Shown here in pieces: positions 1-8,535 of a DNA stretch of 64,000 nt. Position 1 is the stretch's first letter; each line of letters begins with the position of its first letter. Source of the DNA: Myxacorys californica WJT36-NPBG1 (GTDB lineage Bacteria; Cyanobacteriota; Cyanobacteriia; Leptolyngbyales; Leptolyngbyaceae); NCBI GenBank assembly GCA_019359315.1, contig JAHHHO010000018.1, positions 26,066 to 90,065 on the forward strand, given 5' to 3'. Under the pieces are notes generated by a model. That model was not told the origin of the DNA and did no database searches. It worked only from the letters and a program-made list of their open reading frames with translations. A program made the translations under genes and the position numbers.

Positions 1-716
1 ATGCCTTCTTTGCAACGGCGGTTCCGGGCGATTCGGGCGAGATTCTAGAATCATTTGTGCAAATGGGCGTTCAGCTTGTCGATGCTCAGGGGAAAGCCGC
101 GTTTAATTCTCCTCAGGGGAAAGCGGCGTTTCAGTATTGGGTTGACCTCTACAAGAATGGGTTGATGCCAAAAGAAGTGTTGACCGAAGGACATCGGCAC
201 GCCATTGATTTGTATCAGCAAGGTGGAACGGCAGTTTTGGCATCAGGCGCAGAGTTTCTCAAAACGATCGCCAAGAATGCGCCAACGATCGCACAAGTTT
301 CAGAATCTGCGGCTCAAATTACAGGTGACACCAAGAAGAAGAACGTAGCCGTGATGGATCTAGTCATTCCAAAAGACACTGACCAACCGGATGCTGCCCT
401 TAAGTTTGCGCTGTTTGTGGCGAATAATGATAACCAGCTTGCGTTTGCGAAAGCAGCGAACGTTCTCCCATCGACTATCAAAGCGGCGTCGGACAGCTAC
501 TTTACAGCTCTGCCTACCAATGCGACCCCAATTGACAAAGCAAGAATCGTGAGCGCGGGTCAACTTAAAGATTCTGAAGTGCTGATTCCAGTGATGAAGG
601 ACGGCAAGCTATTGCAAAAGACGCTCTATGAGAATTTGCAAGCGGCGATGTTGGGTCAAAAATCGGTGGAGCAGTCGCTGAACGACGCTGCCCAAACTTG
701 GAATGCGCGATCGTAG
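1..716 (+). CDS. ABC transporter solute-binding protein, family 1 (5' truncated)
   Basis: The reading frame is open to the left window edge (first full codon at base 3), so the visible GTG at 57 is internal and only the C-terminal ~237 residues are present. The segment has the look of the C-lobe of a MalE-type sugar-binding protein: an aromatic YWVDLYKNGLMP stretch, a GGTAVLASGAEF stretch, a VAVMDLVIPKDT strand and a late FALFVANNDNQLAFAKAANVLPS-type helix region. Such proteins bind a sugar or similar solute in the periplasm for an importer. Permease and ATPase genes are not in the window, so the substrate is unknown. Family assignment is fairly sure. Confidence 0.8.
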   Translation, partial: AFFATAVPGDSGEILESFVQMGVQLVDAQGKAAFNSPQGKAAFQYWVDLYKNGLMPKEVLTEGHRHAIDLYQQGGTAVLASGAEFLKTIAKNAPTIAQVSESAAQITGDTKKKNVAVMDLVIPKDTDQPDAALKFALFVANNDNQLAFAKAANVLPSTIKAASDSYFTALPTNATPIDKARIVSAGQLKDSEVLIPVMKDGKLLQKTLYENLQAAMLGQKSVEQSLNDAAQTWNARS

Positions 717-739
717 AAGGCCTATCGTAGTCTTGAGGA

Positions 740-871
740 ATGAGGGAAACAGCGTGGCTTACAGTGACTGACTTTACGTTGCATCAACTCAAAAAGCAGT
801 TTGCTCTAGAGATCGATGAACAACTTGATCTGTTCGCCACGGTTTGCCCTGTTCACTCAGCAATCTGCTGA
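740..871 (+). pseudogene. Possible remnant of a cyanobacterial PDDEXK-like hypothetical protein
   Basis: A 43-codon frame starting ATG contains TLHQLKKQFALEIDEQLDLF, which resembles the N-terminus of a very common cyanobacterial hypothetical family (frames opening with a K-x-F-x-L-x-x-x-E-x-x-D-L-F pattern, often predicted PDDEXK nucleases). It stops after about 43 residues and no continuation is readable before folC. I read it as a decayed relic; the similarity is from memory and weak. Confidence 0.25.
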
Positions 872-886
872 TCACGCATGGTGTCA

Positions 887-2149
887 TCAGCATAGCGGTT
901 GCGTTTTTGCCAAAAAATCTCCAATGAGATACAACGAGCCGCACAACACGACTAATTCTCCACCCGTTGCCGCCGCTAATCCTGCAAAAACATCCTTATG
1001 CACCTGACACTCTATTAACTCAGGGCAAATTGCAGTGGCCAAGGTGGCTAACGAGTTTGGATCAGCAGAACTGTGACCGGGAACCGGAACTAGATAAAGC
1101 GAATCTCGCGGATTTAGCAGAGCTTTGAATATGTCTGCATGATCTTTGGTTGACAGCATTCCCATTACCCAGCGAACAGAACTTACGTTCAATGTATTGA
1201 CGTAATCGCGCAGTACTTTAGCGCTTGCAGAATTGTGTGCGCCGTCAATCAAAATTTCAGTCTGTTGCCATTTGTACCACTGTAATCTTCCTGCCCATGT
1301 TGTTTTTTCGATTCCATTGACAATGGAATCATCTGGAAGATTCCAGCCAGTTTTTCTGAGGTGAAAGAGAGTCGCGATCGCAAGTCCTACATTCTGCATT
1401 TGAGCCTCTCCTGGCAACGGAGGGCGATACTGAATTCCATCGTATTGAATTTGCCCGTTCGATAACCGTTCACTTGAAAGCGGCGAAATTAAAGGGCAAG
1501 CTAATGCTTCGATTCGTTGATGGATAACTGTTTGAGCGTCTTGAGGAAGCGTTGAAAGCGCCACCACAGCAGGGCAGTTCGGCTTAAGAATTCCAGCTTT
1601 TTCGGTGGTAATCTGCGCGATCGTATTGCCCAATCGCTGCCAGTGTTCACGGCTAATCGAGGTGATGATGCTGGCGAGCGGACGGTCAACCACATTTGTG
1701 GCATCGAGCCGTCCGCCTAAGCCCACTTCTACGATCGCAACGTCAACCTCCTGATCAGCAAAATAGAGCCACATTGCGGCTGTGATCACTTCAAACTGAG
1801 TAGGAGAAGGTTGTTCAGGATCAATCGCAGATTGCACCTTCAGCAACACGCGGTAGAGATCATCAGGCGCAATTGGCTGCCCGTTAATGCAAATTCGTTC
1901 GCACCAATGGATTAGATGAGGCGAGGTATAACGCCCAACTTTGTAGCCTGCTTCTGTTAGAACAGAGGAAAGATAAGCGCAAACAGATCCTTTGCCATTG
2001 CTGCCTGCAACATGAACAATGGGCACACGATGCTGCGGGTTGTTTAACGCGGCAAGAAGCGTCAGACTGGCTTCAAGCCCCAAATTGACTCCGAACAATT
2101 CAAATCCTTGTAGAAATTGTTCGACCTCCAGGATGTCTTGGGTAGCCAT
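887..2149 (-). CDS. folC: Bifunctional folylpolyglutamate synthase / dihydrofolate synthase
   Basis: FolC adds glutamate to dihydropteroate and then to folates in the cytoplasm, using ATP. The 420-residue length is normal. Visible landmarks are the P-loop HVAGSNGKGSV (about residues 46-56), the YTSPHL motif, the EVGLGGRLDATNVV Mg-binding stretch (about 140-153) and, in the Mur-ligase C-terminal domain, ILIDGAHN followed by a WVMGMLSTKDH strand. The gene is divergent from the importer genes to its right, and no partner folate genes lie nearby. The ATG at 2149 gives a natural N-terminus (MATQDILEVEQFLQ). Confidence 0.95.
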   Translation of the reverse strand: MATQDILEVEQFLQGFELFGVNLGLEASLTLLAALNNPQHRVPIVHVAGSNGKGSVCAYLSSVLTEAGYKVGRYTSPHLIHWCERICINGQPIAPDDLYRVLLKVQSAIDPEQPSPTQFEVITAAMWLYFADQEVDVAIVEVGLGGRLDATNVVDRPLASIITSISREHWQRLGNTIAQITTEKAGILKPNCPAVVALSTLPQDAQTVIHQRIEALACPLISPLSSERLSNGQIQYDGIQYRPPLPGEAQMQNVGLAIATLFHLRKTGWNLPDDSIVNGIEKTTWAGRLQWYKWQQTEILIDGAHNSASAKVLRDYVNTLNVSSVRWVMGMLSTKDHADIFKALLNPRDSLYLVPVPGHSSADPNSLATLATAICPELIECQVHKDVFAGLAAATGGELVVLCGSLYLIGDFLAKTQPLC

Positions 2150-2304
2150 TTGATGATCGCGATATGGGAGACTAATATTTTAGAACGATTGGTTGTGAGT
2201 TGAATCAAGGGTCGGTAATTGAATTAAATCAAACGATCTAAATCTACTATGTTGCTGATGCGATGTGGTATCTTCCAAATTTAGAAATAAGTGTGTTGCA
2301 ATTA

Positions 2305-3237
2305 ATGAAAAGACTGTTGACTTCTGCATTTCTCTTTCTGTCACTTTTACCGTTGTCAGCATGTTCCAATAATTCTTCGCCTAATTCATCAGCGAATTCT
2401 GCTGCGCAAACTAAGACACAAACTAAAACATTTGTAACAGGCGCAATTCCAGACCAAGATGCAGAAAAACTCCAACGGCTCTATGGCAAGCTCTCTCAGT
2501 ATTTAGAAGCAGAACTAAAGACTCCCGTAAGCTATAAGCCTGTCACTGACTATACCGCCGCCGTTACTGCATTTAAAGTGGGTGACTTGGATATGGTTTG
2601 GTTTGGTGGCTTAACGGGAGTGCAAGCCCGGTTGCAAGTTCCTGGAGCAGAAGCACTGGCACAGCGAGACATCGATGCTAAGTTTCACAGTGTTTTTATC
2701 GCCAATAAAAATAGCGGCATTCAACCAATCAACAATCTGAAAGAATTAACCGTACTAAAAGGGCATTCCTTCACGTTTGGCAGCGAGTCTTCAACGTCAG
2801 GACGATTGATGCCGCAATATTTCTTACAGCAGGCAGGCGTAACGCTAGAGGATTTTAAAGGACAATCGGGGTTCTCTCAAAACCATGATGCGACGATCGC
2901 GCTTGTGACAGCCGGAACTTACGATGCCGGGGTATTGAATGAGCAGGTCTGGCAAAAACGCTTGCAGGAAGGCAAAATCGATCGCAGTAAGATTGACGTG
3001 ATTTGGCGATCGCCCGAGTATTACGATTACCATTGGGTGATTAGTCCGAGTGTGAAGCAGCGCTTTGGAGATGATTTTCCTCAGAAAGTACAGACCGCCT
3101 TGATGAAGCTCGATCCGAAGGTGGCGGAGCAAAAGGAGATTTTGGAGCTATTTGGCGCGACGAAATTTGTGCCGACGAAGAATGAGAATTACGCTCGAAT
3201 CGAGCAGGTTGGGCGGGAGATTGGCAAAATTAAATAA
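2305..3237 (+). CDS. PhnD-family phosphonate/phosphate/selenate-type ABC transporter substrate-binding lipoprotein
   Basis: A 310-residue binding protein. I chose the ATG at 2305 because it begins a clean lipoprotein signal (MKRLLTSAFLFLSLLPLSAC, lipobox LSAC); an upstream in-frame ATG at 2263 would bury it. The mature part matches the PhnD family: FVTGAIPDQD at the start, a DLDMVWFGGLTGVQAR segment and FGSESSTSGRLMPQYFL, the ligand-contacting Ser/Thr loop. Together with the next two genes it forms a complete importer. Cyanobacterial members are often annotated as phosphonate or putative selenate binding proteins (TIGR04553 type); the sequence does not settle which. Confidence 0.85.
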   Translation: MKRLLTSAFLFLSLLPLSACSNNSSPNSSANSAAQTKTQTKTFVTGAIPDQDAEKLQRLYGKLSQYLEAELKTPVSYKPVTDYTAAVTAFKVGDLDMVWFGGLTGVQARLQVPGAEALAQRDIDAKFHSVFIANKNSGIQPINNLKELTVLKGHSFTFGSESSTSGRLMPQYFLQQAGVTLEDFKGQSGFSQNHDATIALVTAGTYDAGVLNEQVWQKRLQEGKIDRSKIDVIWRSPEYYDYHWVISPSVKQRFGDDFPQKVQTALMKLDPKVAEQKEILELFGATKFVPTKNENYARIEQVGREIGKIK

Positions 3238-3241
3238 GTCA

Positions 3242-3268
3242 CTGTTGCAATCAGCAAGTTAGCAACAG
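3242..3268 (+). other. Intercistronic hairpin after the binding-protein gene
   Basis: CTGTTGC (3242-3248) pairs with GCAACAG (3262-3268) immediately after the stop codon of the binding protein. There is no T-run, so it is more likely an RNA-stabilising or attenuating hairpin that separates expression of the binding protein from the ATPase than a full terminator. A 12-bp palindrome AGGAGCGCTCCT lies further on, around 3351-3362. Confidence 0.4.
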
Positions 3269-3377
3269 ACTTGTAGCGGATGAACCAATCTATTACTCAC
3301 TACATCCGTGACATCTGCCACCCTACCCATCGCCAAAAATAACGGCATGAAGGAGCGCTCCTACACCTATAGCCCAT

Positions 3378-4118
3378 ATGTCATCTGATCCCATTATTTC
3401 TGTCGATCGCGTCACGCTTCAATTTGGACAGTTTACAGCGCTAACTGATATCTCGCTGCATATTGTGGCAGGTGAGCGGGTGGCACTTGTTGGATCGAGT
3501 GGAGCAGGAAAGAGTACGCTAATTCGATTGTTGAATGGAACGCTAGAGCCAACGCGGGGAGAAGTACAAGCATTTGGACAAAAACTACATCAACTCAAAC
3601 CGAAGCACCATCGCCAAATTCAACGCCAAATCGGAACGATTTATCAGCAGCTACATTTGGTTGATAATCTGCGAGTAATTCATAACGTCAATGCAGGTCA
3701 TCTGGGGCATTGGTCGTTTCTGAAAGCGCTGATCTCCCTCATCGTACCGCTCGATGTGGCAACTGCCACCCAAGCCTTGGCTCAAGTCGGAATTCCAGAA
3801 AAGCTGTACGATCGCACCGATCGGCTCTCTGGCGGGCAGCAGCAGCGAGTCGCGATCGCACGAGTCCTCGTTCAAAATCCAATGGTGATCCTCGCTGATG
3901 AACCCATTTCGAGTCTCGATCGCGAACTTAGTCGCGAAGTGATGGAGATTTTATGCAACTGCCAATCATCCCGAACGCTGATTGTGAGTTTGCACGACGT
4001 TGACGTTGCGTTGCGCTACTGCGATCGCATGATTGGGCTGCGTCGGGGTCGTATTTTGTTCGATGCGCCCAGTACGGCTGTATCGAGCGAAATGATTGCT
4101 GATTTATATCGTCTCTGA
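3378..4118 (+). CDS. PhnC-type ABC transporter ATP-binding protein
   Basis: A 246-residue ABC ATPase that powers import at the inner face of the membrane. All motifs are present: Walker A GSSGAGKST (about residues 37-45), the Q-loop around TIYQQ, the signature LSGGQQQR, Walker B VILADEP with the catalytic Glu, the D-loop SSLD, and the switch His in IVSLHDVD. The closest pattern is PhnC (NGTLEPTRGEV, a long helical insert after VDNLRVIHNVNAGHLG). It sits between binding protein and permease on the same strand, with only 3 bases between its stop and the permease ATG. Confidence 0.9.
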   Translation: MSSDPIISVDRVTLQFGQFTALTDISLHIVAGERVALVGSSGAGKSTLIRLLNGTLEPTRGEVQAFGQKLHQLKPKHHRQIQRQIGTIYQQLHLVDNLRVIHNVNAGHLGHWSFLKALISLIVPLDVATATQALAQVGIPEKLYDRTDRLSGGQQQRVAIARVLVQNPMVILADEPISSLDRELSREVMEILCNCQSSRTLIVSLHDVDVALRYCDRMIGLRRGRILFDAPSTAVSSEMIADLYRL

Positions 4119-4121
4119 GCT

Positions 4122-5783
4122 ATGTCTAGACCTGCATCCCGCTTCATCAGTCCGTCGCTCCAGTGGGGCATGATTGGACTGATCGCGATCGCGCTATCTC
4201 TTTGGCAAGCCGGGCTGTTTCGACAAACTGTTGTGAACTTTAACGGATTTCCGTTGCTGTGGCGATTTGTTGCCGCCAGCGTTCACCCAGACTTAAGCTA
4301 CGATTTATTAGCAACAACCCTTCAAGCATCCCTTGTAACTTTGGCTTATGCGGTCTGCGGAACTTTTCTGAGCGTCACAATTGGCGCGATCGCAGGCGTA
4401 TTTTGCTCAGAAGTATGGTGGCTAGAGGTACTGCGAGCAAAGCGATTGAGATACTTTGGCTTTCACAGCGTTCGAGCCATACTTGCGTTTCCCCGTGCCA
4501 TTCACGAATTGATTTGGGGATTGTTTTTTCTCAACATTTGGGGACTCGATCCCTTAGTTGCTGTAGCTGCGATCGCAATCCCCTTTGGAGCCATTACCGC
4601 AAAAGTATTTTCAGAAATTTTAGATGAAACTCCTAGGCAACCGCTATTAGCCTTAATCAATAGTGGGGTTGCTCCAATTACTGCTTTTTTCTATACGCTA
4701 TTGCCACAAGCGTTTCTAAATCTTTTGTCCTACTCATTCTATCGATTTGAGTGCTCGATTCGTTCTGCTGCTGTACTTGGTATCATCGGCGCTGGCGGAT
4801 TAGGCTACGAAATTCTTTTAAGTTTACAATCGCTGCGCTATGAGCAGCTATGGACGTTTTTCTATGCGCTATTAATTTTGAATGGAGGCGTTGATATTGC
4901 TAGTGCAACACTCCGCAATCAATTAGGATGCGCCAGCCGAATTGACTTAAATTCACATCGCCCAACAAAACGCAACATTTCCAATAGCCGGATTTTTAGT
5001 TTGTTTCCAATTGCGATCGCAGGAGTAGCGCTCAGTTTTTGGTACATCCAGCCTGACTTGAGTAAGATTGGCTCGCCGCGATCGCAGCAACTGCTGCATC
5101 AAATTGTTCAAACCTCGTTGCCGCCCAATTTCACAGGAATTGCTGAATTGATTCCACTGTCGGTAGAGACGGTAGCGATGTCAGTTCTGGCGATCGCGAT
5201 CGCCGCAAGTGGTGGGCTACTGCTCGCCTTTCCCGCCGCCCAAATTTTTCTCCTCAGCGGCTTGCTAAACCGACGAGGTAATGCAAATCTCTTCCCTCTG
5301 GTTCTGCTAGTGATTGCTAGAATTGTATTATTGCTCTGTCGTGCTATTCCTGCCCCAATTTGGGCGCTTGTCGTCCTGTATGTCTTGTTTCCCGGAATTT
5401 TGCCCGGTGCGATCGGGCTGGGGTTGCACAATCTTGGGATTTTGGGCAGGCTATTTGCAGAAGTGATTGAGAACCTAGAGCAACCACCGCTTAAAGCTCT
5501 CAGCGCTGGAGGAACGCCTAATTCTCTGGTGTTTCTATATGGCGTGTTGCCGGCGACGATGCCTCGGTTTCTTGCCTATACTCTGTATCGGTGGGAAGTC
5601 TGTATGCGCGAAACGGTGATTGTGGGTTTAGTGGGCGCGGGTGGATTAGGACGATTGCTCACCGAACAGCTAAGTAGCTTTGACTACCAATCTTTAATCG
5701 TGACCTTGGGCGCGTTTCTGGTATTAACGTTTTTGGTGGATTGGATCAGTGGAAGGGTGCGGCGATCGCTCAGAGCGTCTTAA
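4122..5783 (+). CDS. Fused double PhnE-type ABC transporter permease
   Basis: A 553-residue integral membrane protein containing two complete permease units in one chain; PhnE is usually about 260-280 residues and works as a dimer. The first unit (about residues 50-270) ends with the coupling-loop motif ECSIRSAAVLGIIGAGGLG (about 210-228); the second (about 330-545) has the equivalent EVCMRETVIVGLVGAGGLG. A hydrophilic linker plus one hydrophobic segment (about 275-310) joins them. With the two genes before it this makes an importer needing no second permease gene. Confidence 0.88.
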   Translation: MSRPASRFISPSLQWGMIGLIAIALSLWQAGLFRQTVVNFNGFPLLWRFVAASVHPDLSYDLLATTLQASLVTLAYAVCGTFLSVTIGAIAGVFCSEVWWLEVLRAKRLRYFGFHSVRAILAFPRAIHELIWGLFFLNIWGLDPLVAVAAIAIPFGAITAKVFSEILDETPRQPLLALINSGVAPITAFFYTLLPQAFLNLLSYSFYRFECSIRSAAVLGIIGAGGLGYEILLSLQSLRYEQLWTFFYALLILNGGVDIASATLRNQLGCASRIDLNSHRPTKRNISNSRIFSLFPIAIAGVALSFWYIQPDLSKIGSPRSQQLLHQIVQTSLPPNFTGIAELIPLSVETVAMSVLAIAIAASGGLLLAFPAAQIFLLSGLLNRRGNANLFPLVLLVIARIVLLLCRAIPAPIWALVVLYVLFPGILPGAIGLGLHNLGILGRLFAEVIENLEQPPLKALSAGGTPNSLVFLYGVLPATMPRFLAYTLYRWEVCMRETVIVGLVGAGGLGRLLTEQLSSFDYQSLIVTLGAFLVLTFLVDWISGRVRRSLRAS

Positions 5784-5827
5784 CGGATCAAACGGGACAA
5801 ATAATTCAGGTCGAGTGTTTCAGGCAG

Positions 5828-6097
5828 ATGAACGAGGTTTACCACGGTTGGCTCATTGAACTTGTGGCGGAATCCAATGGATTCTCGTTTCAGTGCTGGC
5901 TACCCGGAAATCGTTTGGCAGTGAGCGATCGTCAGGTCTACCCAACGCTAGATGCTGCCCGGAGCGCTGCCCAAACCAGAGCCGATACTGAATCTGCCAA
6001 ATGGTCACTCAACCACTGGTACGCTACCTATATCGAAAGAAAATTTGGCGATGAACCGCTCTCTTTAGAGCATTTAATTCTGGCAACGCTAGGGTAA
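5828..6097 (+). CDS. Conserved cyanobacterial hypothetical protein
   Basis: About 89 residues starting MNEVYHGWLIELVAESNGFSF. The ATG at 5828 is preferred over an in-frame ATG at 5741 that would overlap the permease by 43 bases, because protein-like, conserved-looking sequence begins here. It is a small soluble protein with a predicted strand-rich start (GWLIELVAE, FQCWLP) and a helical end (PLSLEHLILATL). I recall similar short proteins in other cyanobacteria but know no function. It follows the importer operon on the same strand and may be co-transcribed. Confidence 0.6.
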   Translation: MNEVYHGWLIELVAESNGFSFQCWLPGNRLAVSDRQVYPTLDAARSAAQTRADTESAKWSLNHWYATYIERKFGDEPLSLEHLILATLG

Positions 6098-6151
6098 TTA
6101 CCATCCTGTAGGAACACGACTACCACACTATAGTTGATAGTCGCGCCAGTC

Positions 6152-6185
6152 AAAAAAGCCCCCTCGCTGACGGACGAAAGGGCTT
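6152..6185 (-). terminator. Intrinsic terminator of rpsD
   Basis: Read on the minus strand, AAGCCC and GGGCTT pair around an 18-base loop and are followed by an unbroken T-run (the A-run at 6152-6157 on the plus strand). It lies about 40 bases past the rpsD stop. The symmetrical A/T flanks may let it also stop plus-strand transcription from the hypothetical gene on its left. Confidence 0.7.
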
Positions 6186-6227
6186 CAAAAAATATTCGAG
6201 TGCCGCGGTCATATCGAACAGGTGAAT

Positions 6228-6836
6228 CTACGCCTGACGCGAGTAGTACTCCACCACCAGCAGTTCGTTGATCTGGAGGGCTACCCACTCTCGATCAATG
6301 ACATTGTTAACCTTTCCGGTTAGCTTGTTCTTATCAAACTCTAAGTGGCTCGGCAAGTTCGCCAAACCGGGATACTGCAGATTTGCTTCCACTAGTTTTC
6401 TGGAGCGATCGCGATCGCGCACCCCAATCACATCTCCTGCACGACATTGATAGCTGGCAATGTCCACTACGCGACCGTTCACCGTCACGTGTCCGTGATT
6501 CACTAACTGCCGGGCTCCCGGAATCGTCGCCGCCATACCCATCCGAAAAACAGTGTTGTCTAACCGCATCTCTAGCAGTTGCAACAAGACCTGCCCAGTA
6601 GAACCAGCTGCCCGACGCGCTTTCCGCACATAGCGAAGCAATTGGCGCTCAGTCACCCCATAATTAAACCGAAGCTTCTGCTTCTCATCCAAACGAACTG
6701 CATATTCAGACCGTTTTTTGCGGTTTTGCCCGTGTTGTCCGGGGGGATATGCCCGTCTGGGGGTTTTGCGAGTGAGACCAGGCAGATCTCCCAAACGACG
6801 CGCAATTCGTAAACGCGGACCTCGATATCGCGACAT
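6228..6836 (-). CDS. rpsD: 30S ribosomal protein S4
   Basis: S4 nucleates assembly of the 30S subunit by binding the 16S rRNA 5' domain. The 202-residue length and the sequence [21 protein letters not shown] are typical of cyanobacterial/chloroplast S4. The S4 RNA-binding domain is visible from about residue 90 ([38 protein letters not shown]). A GAGGA Shine-Dalgarno sequence precedes the ATG on the minus strand. It stands alone here, outside any ribosomal operon, which is usual in cyanobacteria. Confidence 0.97.
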   Translation of the reverse strand: MSRYRGPRLRIARRLGDLPGLTRKTPRRAYPPGQHGQNRKKRSEYAVRLDEKQKLRFNYGVTERQLLRYVRKARRAAGSTGQVLLQLLEMRLDNTVFRMGMAATIPGARQLVNHGHVTVNGRVVDIASYQCRAGDVIGVRDRDRSRKLVEANLQYPGLANLPSHLEFDKNKLTGKVNNVIDREWVALQINELLVVEYYSRQA

Positions 6837-7031
6837 GAACTTTCCTCGTGTACTCGAAAGAAGATTTTGACAACTTTACTAGTATAAGGCTTTGCGTTGA
6901 TATCAGGGAAGTCTATTTTTTGTTTTTTGGATTCTGGTAACTTTAAGTTCTGAAACACAAACGAGAGTCTGCTTCACTCTGTAGTTTATTTAAACGCAGG
7001 GTTCAAGCAAATACAGTGCTAACACACCACT

Positions 7032-8207
7032 ATGAAAAAACAGACGTCAAGATTGATTACGGGTTTTGTCTCAACGCTGGTCGCGATCAGTGTTGCTGTC
7101 TATGGATTTTCTTCAGAGTCCCGCGACGCGCCTCGCACCCGTGCTGGACTAGCTCAAATTGGGGAATCGGTCAAAGTTGTGGTCAATTCTAGCTTTGTTA
7201 GCCCCCTTGTAGAATTATTTGGAGATGTCGCGATCGGGCAAAAGAGCTTTGTCGCGAGTAATACGATTCTGCGGGCTGACCCCGGAACGCGAGTTTGTAT
7301 TGGCAATGAAACGAATCTACAAGACAACATTTTGTTCTTGGCATTGCGATCTTTACCATCACCATCATCTTCCTGCGGCAGCCGCTCTAACAGCACCCAA
7401 GAGCGAGCTAGCATTGCCCATCAAGCGGTGATTGTCAATTCTCGGATCGGGAAATTTACATTTGTTGGGTTTCGATCGCGCATTACCAACAGCATTCTCG
7501 AAGATGGGGCCTTTGTGCTGCATGGGGCCACCATAACGGGTGTGCGGATTCCCAAAAATCGCTTAGTGGCAATTGGACAAACGATCACAACACAAGCTCA
7601 AGCCGATGCTCTGCCGCTTAAGACTGCGGATAACAGTACCTTCCAGGAAGAAGTTTTAGAGGTGAATGAAGAGTTCGCAGAGCACTACTCTGAGCTGTAT
7701 CAGACAGAAGGCTTTGATGCGGTGACGGGCATCAGTGCCGCACCCCGCACCTCGTGGAATCCTAAACCCGTCAAGCCAACGCTAGGATCAGGGGTTCGAG
7801 TCGAAGAATTTGCTCGACTAGTGGGGGATGTGCGTTTGGGCGCAAATAGCGTCGTCGGACGCCGCACCTCAATTCGGGCAGATGAAGGGGCACCAATTGT
7901 GATAGGTGAGAGTGCAGCTATTGAAGATCGAGTTACATTTCATGCGCTGAAGGGAACTAGCATTAAAATCGGTCGCAATTTGGATACAGATGACAATATT
8001 GTGTTTCACGGTCCGCTCACGGTCGGCGATAACCTGACGATTGGCGATGATGCCATTCTTTTTCGATCAACGGTTGGCAATCGAGTCACGATTGGCACAG
8101 GCGCGATCGTGGTCGGCGTGACGCTCCGTGATGATGTTCAAGTTCCAGATAGGGCATTGATTACGACACAAGCTCAGGCAGACGCCTTGTCTGTACGACG
8201 AGGATAA
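7032..8207 (+). CDS. Exported tandem gamma-carbonic anhydrase-like protein (two left-handed beta-helix repeats)
   Basis: A 391-residue protein with an N-terminal hydrophobic signal or anchor (about residues 8-26) and two copies of the CcmM/gamma-carbonic anhydrase fold (about 48-195 and 250-387), each ending in a TTQAQADAL motif like that of CcmM. Aligned by eye to CcmM, the three zinc His positions are Leu103, His130, Val135 in repeat 1 and His304, Asp321, His326 in repeat 2. Each half alone is incomplete, but together they supply all three ligands. Arg81 and Arg282 match the conserved RADxG arginine. It probably acts outside the cytoplasm. Zinc binding and activity are inferences. Confidence 0.8.
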   Translation: MKKQTSRLITGFVSTLVAISVAVYGFSSESRDAPRTRAGLAQIGESVKVVVNSSFVSPLVELFGDVAIGQKSFVASNTILRADPGTRVCIGNETNLQDNILFLALRSLPSPSSSCGSRSNSTQERASIAHQAVIVNSRIGKFTFVGFRSRITNSILEDGAFVLHGATITGVRIPKNRLVAIGQTITTQAQADALPLKTADNSTFQEEVLEVNEEFAEHYSELYQTEGFDAVTGISAAPRTSWNPKPVKPTLGSGVRVEEFARLVGDVRLGANSVVGRRTSIRADEGAPIVIGESAAIEDRVTFHALKGTSIKIGRNLDTDDNIVFHGPLTVGDNLTIGDDAILFRSTVGNRVTIGTGAIVVGVTLRDDVQVPDRALITTQAQADALSVRRG

Positions 8208-8238
8208 CGCGAGACTAGACGAGCGTTACAATAAACCC

Positions 8239-8460
8239 ATGAAGCTACTTTTGATTGGGCTAGTTCGCGGCTATCGCATGGTCATTTCGCCATTGCTCTT
8301 ACCGAAATGCCGCTTTCAACCTACCTGTTCTCAATATGCCATTGACGCGATCGCCACTCATGGCGCGCTTAAGGGCAGTTGGTTGGCGACGAGACGCATT
8401 TGCCGCTGTCATCCGTTCTCGTCGTCGGTTGGTTATGATCCGGTTCCGCCTAAAGACTAG
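8239..8460 (+). CDS. yidD: Membrane protein insertion efficiency factor YidD
   Basis: A 73-residue YidD protein that helps YidC insert membrane proteins. It shows the family's Cys-rich core ([11 protein letters not shown]), the amphipathic membrane-binding N-terminus ([21 protein letters not shown]) and the RRICRCHPF motif. YidD is normally next to rnpA and yidC; here it stands between a carbonic anhydrase-like gene and an SH3 protein, as is often seen in cyanobacteria. Confidence 0.93.
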   Translation: MKLLLIGLVRGYRMVISPLLLPKCRFQPTCSQYAIDAIATHGALKGSWLATRRICRCHPFSSSVGYDPVPPKD

Positions 8461-8535
8461 AGCGCTACAGGGGTTCCGTAAGGGGCAGTAGGGGAACTGT
8501 AGAAATCAGTAGAAATCGTCACCGTTCCTCGTGTT

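Noticed and set aside
816..1007. 63-codon plus-strand ORF overlapping the end of folC
   Set aside because: It overlaps a well-supported gene, has no ribosome site and no protein-like conservation.
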